Origin: Marivita geojedonensis
GTDB taxonomy: Bacteria; Pseudomonadota; Alphaproteobacteria; Rhodobacterales; Rhodobacteraceae
Direction of reading: 5' to 3'
Assembly: GCF_002115805.1 (NCBI RefSeq)
Contig: NZ_JFKC01000025.1
Span: forward strand, 1-58,982
DNA length: 58,982 bases
This document shows, one piece after another, positions 26,435 through 34,814 of this stretch (its first letter is position 1; every line of letters starts with the position of its first letter). The position numbers and the translations under genes are program-made. The notes under the pieces were generated by a model. The model was not told the origin of the DNA. It did not search any database and saw only the letters and a list, made by a program, of their open reading frames with translations.

Positions 26435-27208
26435 TCAGAGCGCGGTCCAGCCTCCATCGACCGAGATCGTCGTCCCGGTGATCTGCGCCGCAGCATCGGA
26501 ACACAGGAACACAGCCGTACCGCCGATCTGTTCGACCGTCGCAAACTCTTTTGACGGCTGCCGTTCGAGGATCACCTTCTGCTTCGCCTCCTCCTCGGTC
26601 ATGCCGTATTTCTTCGCCGTGTCGGGGATCTGCGCTTCCACCAGTGGCGTCAGAACGTAGCCCGGACAGATCGCGTTGCAGGTGATGTTCTCGCGTGCGG
26701 TTTCCAGAGCCGTGGTCTTGGACAGCCCGACAACGCCATGTTTGGCGGCGATATACGCGGATTTATAGGGCGAGGCCGTCAAGCCATGGGCGCTCGCAAT
26801 GTTCACGATCCGGCCCCATCCCGCCGCGCGCATCATCGGCAGCGCAACCGCCGTGGTGTGAAACGCGGACGACAGGTTGATCGCGATGATCGCGTCCCAC
26901 TTCTCGACCGGGAACTCATCGATCGGCGCGACATGCTGGATGCCGGCGTTGTTCACGAGGATGTCGCAGCGACCGGCCTGCTCGATCAGTGCGCGGCACT
27001 GGTCGGGCTTTGACATATCCGCCTGGATGTAGCGTGCGGTGACACCGTGTTCCTTGCCGATTGCCTCCGCCAGCGCATGGTCTTCGTCCCGGTCGGTGAA
27101 TGAATTGATCACCACGTCAGCACCGGCGCGGGCCAGTTCATGGGCCACGCCCAATCCGATTCCAGAGTTCGATCCGGTGATGACAGCTGTTTTTCCTTTA
27201 AGCGACAT
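26435..27208 (-). CDS. bdhA: 3-hydroxybutyrate dehydrogenase
   Basis: A 257-residue short-chain dehydrogenase oxidising 3-hydroxybutyrate to acetoacetate with NAD+. TGSNSGIGLGVAHELA binds NAD; catalytic Ser, Tyr and Lys are in NIASAHGL and PYKSAYIAAKHG. The closeness to known bacterial 3-hydroxybutyrate dehydrogenases, including QIPDTAKKYGMTEEEA near the C-terminus, supports the specific call. ATG at 27208 has AAGGAGAG before it; the open frame upstream is not used. A patatin gene follows on the same strand. Confidence 0.93.
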   Translation of the reverse strand: MSLKGKTAVITGSNSGIGLGVAHELARAGADVVINSFTDRDEDHALAEAIGKEHGVTARYIQADMSKPDQCRALIEQAGRCDILVNNAGIQHVAPIDEFPVEKWDAIIAINLSSAFHTTAVALPMMRAAGWGRIVNIASAHGLTASPYKSAYIAAKHGVVGLSKTTALETARENITCNAICPGYVLTPLVEAQIPDTAKKYGMTEEEAKQKVILERQPSKEFATVEQIGGTAVFLCSDAAAQITGTTISVDGGWTAL

Positions 27209-27286
27209 GATCGCTCTCCTTGGTCTTTTTCGCTTGTGCAGCACGCTACATGCTGCGTTTGCGAAACACAAAGGAAGGATGTGCCC

Positions 27287-27655
27287 TTACATCTCCGGCG
27301 GCTGTGCGCCGAAAAATCCGATGATCTCTGTCAAACGTCCATCGGCGCCCACGCGGCCGCAATCAATGCCCTGCACCGGGATGGAGCCGTCCTCCAGCAC
27401 CATCTGCCAACCAAAGCGGATCCGGTCATGGTGCCGGTCAACACCGGTACTCAGCTCGATTCGCGCACCCGGAAACTGCGCCTGCACACGGCCGATATGC
27501 GCATGAAGCGAATCGCGTCCCTGCGCCTCTCCGCTGGGGTCCTGATAAAGCCCGTCCTCGGCCCATGCGATCTCGAGCAGCGCGCCTCGCGCGCCCCCGT
27601 CCGCCTCGCACCACGCGTCGGTATAGGCCTTTAGAACTTGGTCCAGGCGATCCAT
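27287..27655 (-). CDS. SnoaL-like / NTF2-fold protein
   Basis: A 122-residue protein with the SnoaL-like layout: a helical start (LDQVLKAYTDAWCEAD), WAEDGLYQDPSGEAQGRDSL, and a four-strand sheet ending FGWQMVLEDG and IIGFFG. Such proteins are either small enzymes or ligand-binding folds; no substrate can be named. A GGGGGC site precedes the ATG. It stands between bdhA and the terminator of the candidate small RNA at 27709, on the same strand. Confidence 0.75.
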   Translation of the reverse strand: MDRLDQVLKAYTDAWCEADGGARGALLEIAWAEDGLYQDPSGEAQGRDSLHAHIGRVQAQFPGARIELSTGVDRHHDRIRFGWQMVLEDGSIPVQGIDCGRVGADGRLTEIIGFFGAQPPEM

Positions 27656-27708
27656 GCGAGCCCCCTTTCTGTTGCGTCATCCTTGCAGGTCGGAATGCTT
27701 TGGCACAG

Positions 27709-27736
27709 AAAAAAACCCCGGCACGAAGCCGGGGTT
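27709..27736 (-). terminator. Strong intrinsic terminator, minus strand
   Basis: A perfect 9-bp GC-rich stem with a five-base loop is followed on the minus strand by a run of seven T's. It closes the candidate small RNA and lies upstream of the SnoaL-like gene, whose own promoter is not obvious. Confidence 0.85.
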
Positions 27737-27783
27737 AAGTTATTGAGGCAGGTTTCATACAGGCAAGAAACCTATCGAGCAGT
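27709..27783 (-). ncRNA. Candidate small RNA, about 75 nt
   Basis: On the minus strand a promoter (27790-27818) is followed by about 75 bases that end in a textbook terminator, with no open reading frame. Predicted RNA: a short leader, a perfect 7-bp hairpin (27750-27756 with 27767-27773, AGGTTTC/GAAACCT, ten-base loop), a single-stranded linker, then the terminator stem (27714-27722 with 27728-27736, AACCCCGGC/GCCGGGGTT) and seven U's. Nothing upstream on this strand needs terminating, because the neighbouring gene is divergent. I do not recognise it as a known family, and it lacks the CCUCCUCCC motif of the Rhodobacter CcsR RNAs. Confidence 0.6.
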
Positions 27784-27789
27784 AAGTTC

Positions 27790-27818
27790 TTTATAGGCAA
27801 TCTTTCGCAGCGATCCAA
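27790..27818 (-). promoter_or_regulatory. Sigma-70-type promoter of the candidate small RNA
   Basis: Read on the minus strand: TTGGAT (27813-27818), exactly 17 bases, then TATAAA (27790-27795). This matches the housekeeping consensus in nine of twelve positions and places the start near 27783. Confidence 0.6.
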
Positions 27819-27897
27819 GCTAAAAGTTTGAAAAGGCACAAAAGCCCCGTTACCGTCAGCGACAATAAAACAAGGGCAGACAGGGATTGTTGCAAAA

Positions 27898-29715
27898 ATG
27901 AGACCGGATTTTTTCTTGAGCCGCCGGATCGGCATCGCCGCGCTGGCACTTGCATGTGCCGCGCAAGCGGCCACGGCAGAGCCGCAGCACGGCATAGCTA
28001 TGTATGGCGACCCCGAATTGCCACCGGATTTTGTGTCCCTGCCCTATGCCAATCCCGATGCCCCCAAGGGCGGCCGGATCGTCACAGGCGAGGTTGGCAG
28101 CTTCGACAGCCTCAACCCGCACATCTCCAAGGGCTCTACACCCTGGCAGCTTCGCTTCCTCGCCTATGAAAGCCTGATGGGCCGGAACTGGGATGAACCC
28201 TTCACGCTTTATGGCCTTCTCGCCGAATCAATCGAGGTGGGCGAGAATCGCGAATGGGTTGAATTCGTCCTGCGCGAAGGGGCCAAATTCTCGGACGGCA
28301 CGCCACTCACCGTCGAAGACGTGATGTGGTCCTATGAAACCCTCGGCACGATCGGCCACCCGCGTTATCACGGCGCGTGGAACAAGATCGCCTCGATGGA
28401 GCAGACCGGCCCGCGCTCCATTCGGTTCACCTTCAACGAACAGGATCCGGAAATGGCGCTTCTCATCGGAATGCGCCCGATCCTGAAAAAAGCCCAGTGG
28501 GAGGGCAAGGATTTCGACGCCTCCGGCATCGACGAGGTGCCGATCACCACTGCCCCCTATGTCATCGACGATTTCGAAGCCGGGCGCTTCGTCAGCCTCA
28601 AGCGTGATCCGGATTACTGGGGCGCCGACGTGAACTTCATGCGCGGTCAGGCCAACCTCGATGAAATCCGCATGGAGTTTTACGGCGACGGCACCGCCAT
28701 GTTCGAGGCCTTCAAGGCCGGCGTTCTGAACTCCAGCCGCGAATTCAACGTCGAGAAATGGGACACCCAGTACGATTTCCCCGCGATCGACAACGGCGAT
28801 GTGATCAAGTCGGTAATCCCGCATGAACGCCCCTCGGGCATCACCGGGTTCGTGATGAACACCCGCCGGGATGCGTTCAAGGATTGGCGCGTGCGCGATG
28901 CGATGCTGCATGCCTTCAACTTTGAATTCATCAACGAAACCATGACCGGCTCCAAACAGCCGCGCATTACGTCGTATTTCTCCAACTCGGTTCTGGGGAT
29001 GCAGGACGGCCCGGCCGAAGGACGCGTTCGGGAACTTCTCGAACCCTTTGCCGATGAATTGCTTCCGGGGGCCCTCGATGGCTACGCGCTGCCAGTCAGC
29101 GATGGCACCGAACGCAACCGCGGAAACATCCGCACGGCGATCACTCTGATGGAGGAGGCTGGCTACACCATCACCGACGGTCAGATGGTCGGCCCGGACG
29201 GTGCGCCGTTCACCTTTGAAGTCGTTCTCAGCCAGGGAAGCGCCGAAAACGAGGCCATCATCGACCTCTTCATCCAATCGCTCGAACGGATGGGAATTAC
29301 TCCGACGGTCACCACCATCGACAGCGCCCAATACAACGAACGCGTCAACACCTACGATTTCGACATGACCTATTACCGGCGCGGTCTCTCGCTCAGCCCC
29401 GGCAACGAACAGAAACTGTATTGGGGCTGTGACGGCGTAGAGGCTGAAGGCACGCGCAACTACATGGGCATGTGTTCCCCGGCTGCCGAAGCCATGATCG
29501 ACGCAATCCTGAATTCACCAAGCCGGGACGATTTCATCGCCTCCACCCGTGCGCTGGACCGGATTCTCACCACCGGGCGTTACGTGATTCCGATCTACCA
29601 ATGGAACATCAGCCGGATCGCTCACGCCAAGGAACTGAAATACCCGGAAAACCTGCCCATCTACGGCGACTGGATTGGCTGGCAGCCCGATGTCTGGTGG
29701 TGGGAAGAGGAGTAA
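27898..29715 (+). CDS. YejA-like periplasmic peptide-binding protein
   Basis: A 605-residue solute-binding protein of family 5, the receptor of oligopeptide-type ABC importers. The signal peptide ends near AAQAATA-EPQHG. Typical segments are DAPKGGRIVTGEVGSFDSLN, DGTPLTVEDVMWSYETL and TYDFDMTYYRRG. The N-terminal signature and length match the YejA type. No permease or ATPase gene is adjacent, so it either serves a transporter elsewhere or is an orphan. The ATG has AGGGA before it. The ribosome site of the following entericidin-like gene overlaps its end. Confidence 0.92.
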   Translation: MRPDFFLSRRIGIAALALACAAQAATAEPQHGIAMYGDPELPPDFVSLPYANPDAPKGGRIVTGEVGSFDSLNPHISKGSTPWQLRFLAYESLMGRNWDEPFTLYGLLAESIEVGENREWVEFVLREGAKFSDGTPLTVEDVMWSYETLGTIGHPRYHGAWNKIASMEQTGPRSIRFTFNEQDPEMALLIGMRPILKKAQWEGKDFDASGIDEVPITTAPYVIDDFEAGRFVSLKRDPDYWGADVNFMRGQANLDEIRMEFYGDGTAMFEAFKAGVLNSSREFNVEKWDTQYDFPAIDNGDVIKSVIPHERPSGITGFVMNTRRDAFKDWRVRDAMLHAFNFEFINETMTGSKQPRITSYFSNSVLGMQDGPAEGRVRELLEPFADELLPGALDGYALPVSDGTERNRGNIRTAITLMEEAGYTITDGQMVGPDGAPFTFEVVLSQGSAENEAIIDLFIQSLERMGITPTVTTIDSAQYNERVNTYDFDMTYYRRGLSLSPGNEQKLYWGCDGVEAEGTRNYMGMCSPAAEAMIDAILNSPSRDDFIASTRALDRILTTGRYVIPIYQWNISRIAHAKELKYPENLPIYGDWIGWQPDVWWWEEE

Positions 29716-29720
29716 TCCCC

Positions 29721-29837
29721 TTGCGCCCTTGGATTGCAGCACTTCTGGTGGCAGGCGCACTCAGCGCCTGCGCCACGGTTGACAGGATCGGACAGGATAT
29801 CTCTGCCGGATCCCGCACCGTTCAGGGCTGGTTCTGA
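29721..29837 (+). CDS. Entericidin-like small lipoprotein
   Basis: A 38-residue lipoprotein starting at TTG, with GAGGAG eight bases upstream. The hydrophobic signal ends in a lipobox LSAC, so Cys17 is lipidated. The short mature part ATVDRIGQDISAGSRTVQ matches the entericidin EcnA/EcnB pattern. E. coli entericidins form an antidote/toxin pair affecting membrane stability; many alphaproteobacteria have single copies, and function there is unclear. It lies five bases after the binding-protein gene and has a hairpin after it. The non-ATG start and small size make it easy to miss. Confidence 0.75.
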   Translation: MRPWIAALLVAGALSACATVDRIGQDISAGSRTVQGWF

Positions 29838-29858
29838 CCTAATCTTCGACCAAAGTCT

Positions 29859-29883
29859 GCGGTCAACTGCCCCATTTGACCGC
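29859..29883 (+). terminator. Hairpin after the entericidin-like gene
   Basis: GCGGTCAA and TTGACCGC form a perfect 8-bp stem with a nine-base loop, 21 bases after the lipoprotein stop. A TTTT run comes only eight bases later, so termination is plausible but not textbook. Confidence 0.5.
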
Positions 29884-29958
29884 GCGCCGCTTTTCCCCAG
29901 CAAAATCTGCATGCCATCGTGCACCGTGCGAGGGGCGTTTTTAGGGAAGGAGCGCCTG

Positions 29959-30192
29959 ATGGACTGGACTGAACTCACCGAAAACTGGAACGGCGCTCTT
30001 GCGCGCCTCGAAGCCCGGTTTCCCCTTCTGAACCGTGACTCGCTGCCCCATCCTCCCGAGTCTCTCTCGGGCCTGACACGGCATCTTGCCGACACCCACG
30101 ATCTGACCGCCCTCGAAGTACGCGAAGAACTGACCGATTGGCTGTTTGTCGAATCCCTAGCCCGGCAGGCGAGCGAATTCGGGCTCGGCTGA
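29959..30192 (+). CDS. Small conserved-looking protein, perhaps CsbD-like
   Basis: A 77-residue acidic, helical protein with no signal. The pattern TENWNGALARLEARFP, then LSGLTRHLADTHDLTALEV and ELTDWL, follows the spacing of CsbD-type stress proteins (Trp near the start, a middle L-x-R helix, a final D-W). Similarity is by eye and could be chance. The ATG follows GGGAAGGAG, which fixes the start; a longer frame upstream runs through the entericidin region. It is convergent with the XRE-cupin regulator. Confidence 0.6.
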   Translation: MDWTELTENWNGALARLEARFPLLNRDSLPHPPESLSGLTRHLADTHDLTALEVREELTDWLFVESLARQASEFGLG

Positions 30193-30201
30193 TCCCGGTC
30201 C

Positions 30202-30822
30202 TCAGTTCAGCGATGTCACCCAGAGGATGCTGGCATCGTCATCGGAAACCGAAATCACGTTATGCCCCATGGTGGCATCGTAATAGGCGCTGTCACCACG
30301 CCGCATTTCCACCGGTTCATAGAATTCAGTGTAGAGCCGGATCACACCGGTGAGGACGTACAGAAACTCCTCCCCGTCATGGCGCACCCAGCCGTCGAAT
30401 TCATCGACCGACCGCGCGCGCACCCGCGCCCGGTACGGAAGCATCTGCTTCTTGGTCAGCGATTCCGCCAAAAGCTCGTGTTCATAAGTGGTTGTGGCGT
30501 GTTGTTGACCCTGTCCGCTTGGTGTCACCACCATCCGTCCATTCACCTTTTCCCGCTGGGGCGGTGTGAAAAGCTGTGGCACGCTGATCTGCAACCCTGT
30601 CGCCAGTTTCTTCAGCGCGTCATAGGTGGGCGACATCTGACCGTTCTCGATCTTGGAAAGCGTCGATCGCGCCAAGCCCGCCTGCTGCGCCGCCTGTTCA
30701 AGGGTCCAGTTCCGCGCCTTGCGCAGATCACGCACCCGTTCGCCAAGGTTAAGTGGCTCGGGCTGGTCATGCGCGCCGCTGTCGCGCGCGATGCGTATCA
30801 GGTTCTTCGGATCATCGGTCAT
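30202..30822 (-). CDS. XRE-cupin transcriptional regulator
   Basis: A 206-residue regulator with an N-terminal XRE helix-turn-helix (about 27-82: LGERVRDLRKARNWTLEQAA, then LARSTLSKIENGQMSP) and a C-terminal cupin domain (about 120-205, with HDGEEFLYVLTG and GDSAYYDATMGHNV). Such proteins often repress an adjacent catabolic operon and respond to a small carboxylate or amine. It is divergent from the acyl-CoA ligase 78 bases away, the probable target. I use ATG at 30822, where the family starts; the open frame upstream is longer. Confidence 0.9.
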   Translation of the reverse strand: MTDDPKNLIRIARDSGAHDQPEPLNLGERVRDLRKARNWTLEQAAQQAGLARSTLSKIENGQMSPTYDALKKLATGLQISVPQLFTPPQREKVNGRMVVTPSGQGQQHATTTYEHELLAESLTKKQMLPYRARVRARSVDEFDGWVRHDGEEFLYVLTGVIRLYTEFYEPVEMRRGDSAYYDATMGHNVISVSDDDASILWVTSLN

Positions 30823-30900
30823 GGCAAAACCTATAGTCGGGCGGCGCATACCCCGCAACCTGCGCTTGCGGCGCTTCCGATTGCGGCCTAGGGCTGTGAC

Positions 30901-32409
30901 ATGACATCCGTTTTCGACAACGGCCAGTGGCCCCCCTGCCCGCAGGATTTCAACCTGACCGCCCATGTTCTTGCCGCAGCGGACCGCCTGCCGGACAAGA
31001 TTGCGCTCGCCGTTGTCAAACCCACCGGCGCGCAGCGCTGGAGCTATGACCGTCTGCGCAGCGCCATCCTCGGCACGGCCACCGGGTTTCTGCAAAGCGG
31101 GCTGAGCCCGGGCGACCGCCTGCTGATGCGCGTCGGCAACTCTGTCGAGTTCCCGGTGGCTTACCTCGCCGCAATCGCCGTTGGCATAGCCCCCATCCCG
31201 ACCTCATCGCAGCTGACCGAACCCGAAGTGCAGGTCCTCATCGACATGACGGCGCCTGCCGCCATCCTGCATGACGGACAAACCGCCTGCCCGGACACCC
31301 TCCGCGTGATCCGAACGGCGCAGATGTCCGAGTGGTACGGCCTTCCACCCGCAGCCTATGCATTCGGAGACCCAGAGCGGCTGGCGTACATCATCTTCAC
31401 CTCCGGCACCTCCGGCAAACCGCGCGCAGTCTGCCACGCCCATCGCGCGATCTGGGCCCGCGGGATGATGATGGACGGCTGGTATGGGCTGACCGAACAC
31501 GACCGCCTGATGCACGCAGGCGCATTCAACTGGACATACACTTTGGGAACCGGCCTGCTGGACCCATGGACAAGGGGCGCGACAGCGTTGATCCCGGCTC
31601 AGGGCGTGGATCACGCGCAGATTCCCTTGCTTCTGAAGCGCCACGAAGCCACGATTTTCGCCGCAGCACCCGGCGTTTATCGGAACATCCTGAAGTCCGG
31701 CCCGCTGGACCTCCCCAAGCTCCGTCACGGTCTTTCTGCCGGGGAAAAGCTGCCCGCATCGATCCGGGAGGCCTGGCACAACGCCACGGGCAGTCAGATG
31801 TACGAAGCCTTCGGCATGTCGGAATGCTCGACCTTCATATCGTCCTGTCCGGGCACAACCGGGTTGAGCGCCAACAGCCTTGGCTGGCCCCAGCAGGGCC
31901 GCCGCATCGCGATCGTCGACGAAACGGGACCGACCCCTATCGGCTCAGAGGGGATTATCGCCGTGCATCAAGCCGACCCCGGACTGATGCTGGGCTATCT
32001 CGATCAGCCAGAGGAAACACGATCGCGCTATCAGGGCGACTGGTTCCTGACCGGCGATCTCGGACAAATGACGGAAACCGGCGAAATACTCTACCTGGGC
32101 CGCAACGATGACATGATGAATGCGGGAGGATACCGCGTCAGTCCTCTTGAAGTCGAAACCGCCCTGCTTGCGCACCCGGACGTCCACGAGGTCGGTGTCA
32201 CCGATATCGAGGTCAAACAGGACACCCGTATCATCGCCGCCTATTACGTGGCGGATTGTGACCTCGATCCCGACGCTCTTGGCGCGTTCGCCGCCGAACG
32301 GCTTGCCCGTTACAAACAACCTCGACTCTATCAGCGCATCGCGGCACTCCCGCGCAACGCCAACAACAAGCTCATGCGCCGCGCGCTTCCCGAACAGCGT
32401 CCGGGCTGA
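30901..32409 (+). CDS. AMP-forming acyl-CoA ligase
   Basis: A 502-residue member of the ANL superfamily. The P-loop-like IIFTSGTSGKPRAVCHAH, YEAFGMSECS, the hinge aspartate region FLTGDLG, YLGRNDDMMNAGGYRVSPLE and the C-terminal catalytic lysine in NANNKLMRR are all visible. It should activate a carboxylic acid to its CoA thioester via an acyl-adenylate. The substrate is not given by the motifs; the overall look is of benzoate/4-coumarate-type ligases. The divergent XRE-cupin gene probably controls it. No partner thioesterase or dehydrogenase is adjacent. Confidence 0.88.
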   Translation: MTSVFDNGQWPPCPQDFNLTAHVLAAADRLPDKIALAVVKPTGAQRWSYDRLRSAILGTATGFLQSGLSPGDRLLMRVGNSVEFPVAYLAAIAVGIAPIPTSSQLTEPEVQVLIDMTAPAAILHDGQTACPDTLRVIRTAQMSEWYGLPPAAYAFGDPERLAYIIFTSGTSGKPRAVCHAHRAIWARGMMMDGWYGLTEHDRLMHAGAFNWTYTLGTGLLDPWTRGATALIPAQGVDHAQIPLLLKRHEATIFAAAPGVYRNILKSGPLDLPKLRHGLSAGEKLPASIREAWHNATGSQMYEAFGMSECSTFISSCPGTTGLSANSLGWPQQGRRIAIVDETGPTPIGSEGIIAVHQADPGLMLGYLDQPEETRSRYQGDWFLTGDLGQMTETGEILYLGRNDDMMNAGGYRVSPLEVETALLAHPDVHEVGVTDIEVKQDTRIIAAYYVADCDLDPDALGAFAAERLARYKQPRLYQRIAALPRNANNKLMRRALPEQRPG

Positions 32410-32477
32410 TCCGGACCCGCTTATCATTCGTCCAATGGTCTGCTAGACCAAGGCGAACGGTTTGGAAGGAAAGCGTA

Positions 32478-33113
32478 ATGGTCAAACTCGATATCATGTC
32501 AGACCCGATCTGTCCCTGGTGCTATATCGGGAAAGCCAATCTGGACCGCGCTCTCGCACAGCGGCCGGACCATCCCTTCATGATCACCTGGCACCCGTTT
32601 CAACTCAACCCCGACATGCCCAAGGGAGGCATGGACAGGCGGACCTATCTTGAAACCAAATTCGGCGGCAAAGAAGGCGCGGTCAAAGCCTACGCGCCCA
32701 TCGTGGACCACGCCGAAAAGGCTGGTGTGACGATCAATCTCGAAGCCATCAAGACGACGCCGAACACTCTCGATGCGCACCGCCTTATCCATTGGGCCGG
32801 AATCGAGGGACGACAGACCGAAGTGGTGGATGCGCTGTTTCAGGCCTACTTCGTAGATGGCCGAGACATCGGCGATGCAGACGTTCTGGCCGATATCGCG
32901 GACTCCTGTGGCATGGATGCGAGTGTTGTCCTGCGCCTGCTGGCCACCGACGAAGACCGCCGCGAGATCGTTGAGCGTGATGCCGCTGCGCGTGGAATGG
33001 GGATCAACTCCGTTCCCACATTCATCGTCGCCAGCCAGCACGCCGTTCCCGGTGCCCAACCCACCGAACTTTGGCTCAAGGTTCTCGACGATCTGGCGCA
33101 GACCGCCTCCTGA
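32478..33113 (+). CDS. DsbA-family thiol oxidoreductase (FrnE-like)
   Basis: A 211-residue cytoplasmic thioredoxin-fold protein. The redox motif Cys-Pro-Trp-Cys lies in MSDPICPWCYIGK near the N-terminus. WHPFQLNPDMPKGG and the cis-proline region GINSVPTFIV are typical of the FrnE/2-hydroxychromene-2-carboxylate isomerase branch. There is no signal peptide. It is likely a protein disulfide oxidoreductase or polyketide-type enzyme of unknown target. A GGAAGGAAAG site precedes the ATG, and the channel gene follows after five bases. Confidence 0.9.
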   Translation: MVKLDIMSDPICPWCYIGKANLDRALAQRPDHPFMITWHPFQLNPDMPKGGMDRRTYLETKFGGKEGAVKAYAPIVDHAEKAGVTINLEAIKTTPNTLDAHRLIHWAGIEGRQTEVVDALFQAYFVDGRDIGDADVLADIADSCGMDASVVLRLLATDEDRREIVERDAAARGMGINSVPTFIVASQHAVPGAQPTELWLKVLDDLAQTAS

Positions 33114-33118
33114 CGCAC

Positions 33119-33490
33119 ATGCAACTCCCGTTCCGCATCATCACACTGGTTGTCACACTCGCGATGATCGTGATCGGGGGCACGGCCTTTTTCCGCTGGG
33201 CCGAAGGCTGGAGCTGGCTCGACTCCTATTTCTTCACCGTCGTGACGCTCTCAACGGTCGGCTATGGCAGCCTCGTACCTGCGACCGCTCTGGGAAAAAT
33301 CGGGACCACGGTGTTCATCTTCCTGGGCTTGGGCGTATTTGCCTTTGCCGTTCAACAGTTTGGCATGTTCGCCATGCGCCAGCGCGAAGAACACACCGAA
33401 TGGCTCGTCGCCCGGTTTCAGGAGCCCGACGAGACCGCCAACACCGACGCCGATCCGGCTGAACCGTCAACCCCGCCCGACAAAACCTGA
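33119..33490 (+). CDS. Small potassium-channel pore protein
   Basis: A 123-residue membrane protein with two helices (about 5-28 and 58-82) around a re-entrant pore loop with the selectivity filter TVGYG in VVTLSTVGYGSL. This is the two-helix Ion_trans_2 core of a potassium channel. Unlike many relatives it has no RCK or nucleotide-binding domain; the C-terminus is a short acidic, proline-rich tail. It starts five bases after the DsbA-like gene. The frame extends upstream into that gene, but ATG at 33119 begins the first helix. Confidence 0.9.
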   Translation: MQLPFRIITLVVTLAMIVIGGTAFFRWAEGWSWLDSYFFTVVTLSTVGYGSLVPATALGKIGTTVFIFLGLGVFAFAVQQFGMFAMRQREEHTEWLVARFQEPDETANTDADPAEPSTPPDKT

Positions 33491-33556
33491 ACACGATCAC
33501 CTCTGTTCCCACAAAGCACATGGTGCTAGGGCACTGGCATACCTTCCGGAGTCCCC

Positions 33557-34777
33557 ATGTCCACCGCCATGTCGCGTACAGAGTTTGTCGCCCTGATGGC
33601 CATGCTTGCCGCGACCGTGGCGCTGTCCATCGACGGCATGCTTCCGGCCTTGCCGCAGATCGCCGAACAGCTCTCGCCCGACAACATCAATCAGGCCCAA
33701 CTGATCGTCACCAGCTTTGTTCTGGGTATGGGTCTGGGCACCTTCGTGACCGGACCGCTCTCGGATACGTTCGGACGCAAACCCGTGATGCTCTGGGGGT
33801 CTGTCCTGTATATCGTCAGCGCGGTTGTCGCATCGCGCGCGCAGTCGCTTGAGGTACTGCTGGCCGCGCGCGTCTGTCAGGGGTTGGGTGCAGCGGGACC
33901 GCGCGTCGTGGCGATGGCGGTGATCCGCGATCTCTATGCCGGGCGCGGCATGGCGCAGATCGTGTCATTCGTGATGATCGTCTTCTCACTTGTCCCGGCC
34001 ATCGCACCGCTGCTCGGGTCCATCGTGATCGACATCTGGAACTGGCGCGCGGTGTTCTACGGGTTTGTCGCCTTCTCGGCGATCTCCGCCCTGTGGGTCG
34101 CCATCCGCCTGCCCGAAACGCTTGCCCCGGAAAACCGCCGATCCCTGCGCATCGATGCGCTGCGGGGTGCCGTGGTGGAAATGTTCGTCCACCCCGTTGT
34201 CCGCATCTCAATCGCGGTACAGGCGCTGTCCTTCGGCATGCTGTTTGCCCTCCTGTCCTCCATCCAGCAGATCTTCGACATCACGTTTGGCAGGGCCGAG
34301 TCCTTCCCGCTCTGGTTCGGAGCGGTCGCCATCGTCGCCGCGTCCTCCGGCCTGCTGAATGCACGACTGGTGATGCGGCTCGGCATGATGTTTCTTGTCC
34401 GCGCCATGTTGCTGGCGCAGGTCTTTCTGTCTGCCGCAATGATCCTCGTCGCCATCGCCGCGGCCAATGGGCACGTGTCAAACGACCTGTATTTCGGCGC
34501 GTTTATTCTGTGGCAGGTGTCGCTGTTCTTTCAGGCCGGCATGACCATCGGCAATCTGAACGCCATCGCGCAGGAGCCGATGGGCCATATCGCGGGCATG
34601 GCCACCAGCGTGATCAGTTCGGTTGCGACGGTCTGCGGCGTGATCCTCGCCGTACCGGTGGGACTGCTGTTTGACGGCACCGCCCTGCCACTGTCGGTCT
34701 CGATCTTCCTTCAGGCCGCAGTTGGTCTGGCCCTCATGCGGCTCATGGTCCGGGTCGATGCGCGGCTGACAACCTGA
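33557..34777 (+). CDS. Bcr/CflA-type MFS drug efflux transporter
   Basis: A 406-residue inner-membrane transporter with about 12 helices. [12 protein letters not shown] follows helix 1, and [16 protein letters not shown] is the MFS motif between helices 2 and 3. [20 protein letters not shown] after helix 4 is typical of the Bcr/CflA drug-resistance group. It exports small molecules by proton antiport; the substrate is unknown. ATG at 33557 follows a CCGGAG site. The next gene, icd, is 37 bases away. Confidence 0.92.
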   Translation: MSTAMSRTEFVALMAMLAATVALSIDGMLPALPQIAEQLSPDNINQAQLIVTSFVLGMGLGTFVTGPLSDTFGRKPVMLWGSVLYIVSAVVASRAQSLEVLLAARVCQGLGAAGPRVVAMAVIRDLYAGRGMAQIVSFVMIVFSLVPAIAPLLGSIVIDIWNWRAVFYGFVAFSAISALWVAIRLPETLAPENRRSLRIDALRGAVVEMFVHPVVRISIAVQALSFGMLFALLSSIQQIFDITFGRAESFPLWFGAVAIVAASSGLLNARLVMRLGMMFLVRAMLLAQVFLSAAMILVAIAAANGHVSNDLYFGAFILWQVSLFFQAGMTIGNLNAIAQEPMGHIAGMATSVISSVATVCGVILAVPVGLLFDGTALPLSVSIFLQAAVGLALMRLMVRVDARLTT

Positions 34778-34814
34778 TACGCTCAAAACCAAGACTGCGG
34801 AAAGGACGCGCCCC

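Noticed and set aside
27735-27995. 86-codon minus-strand frame over the candidate small RNA promoter
   Set aside because: It overlaps the binding-protein start and crosses the promoter and RNA; Cys/Ala-rich shadow of the signal peptide.
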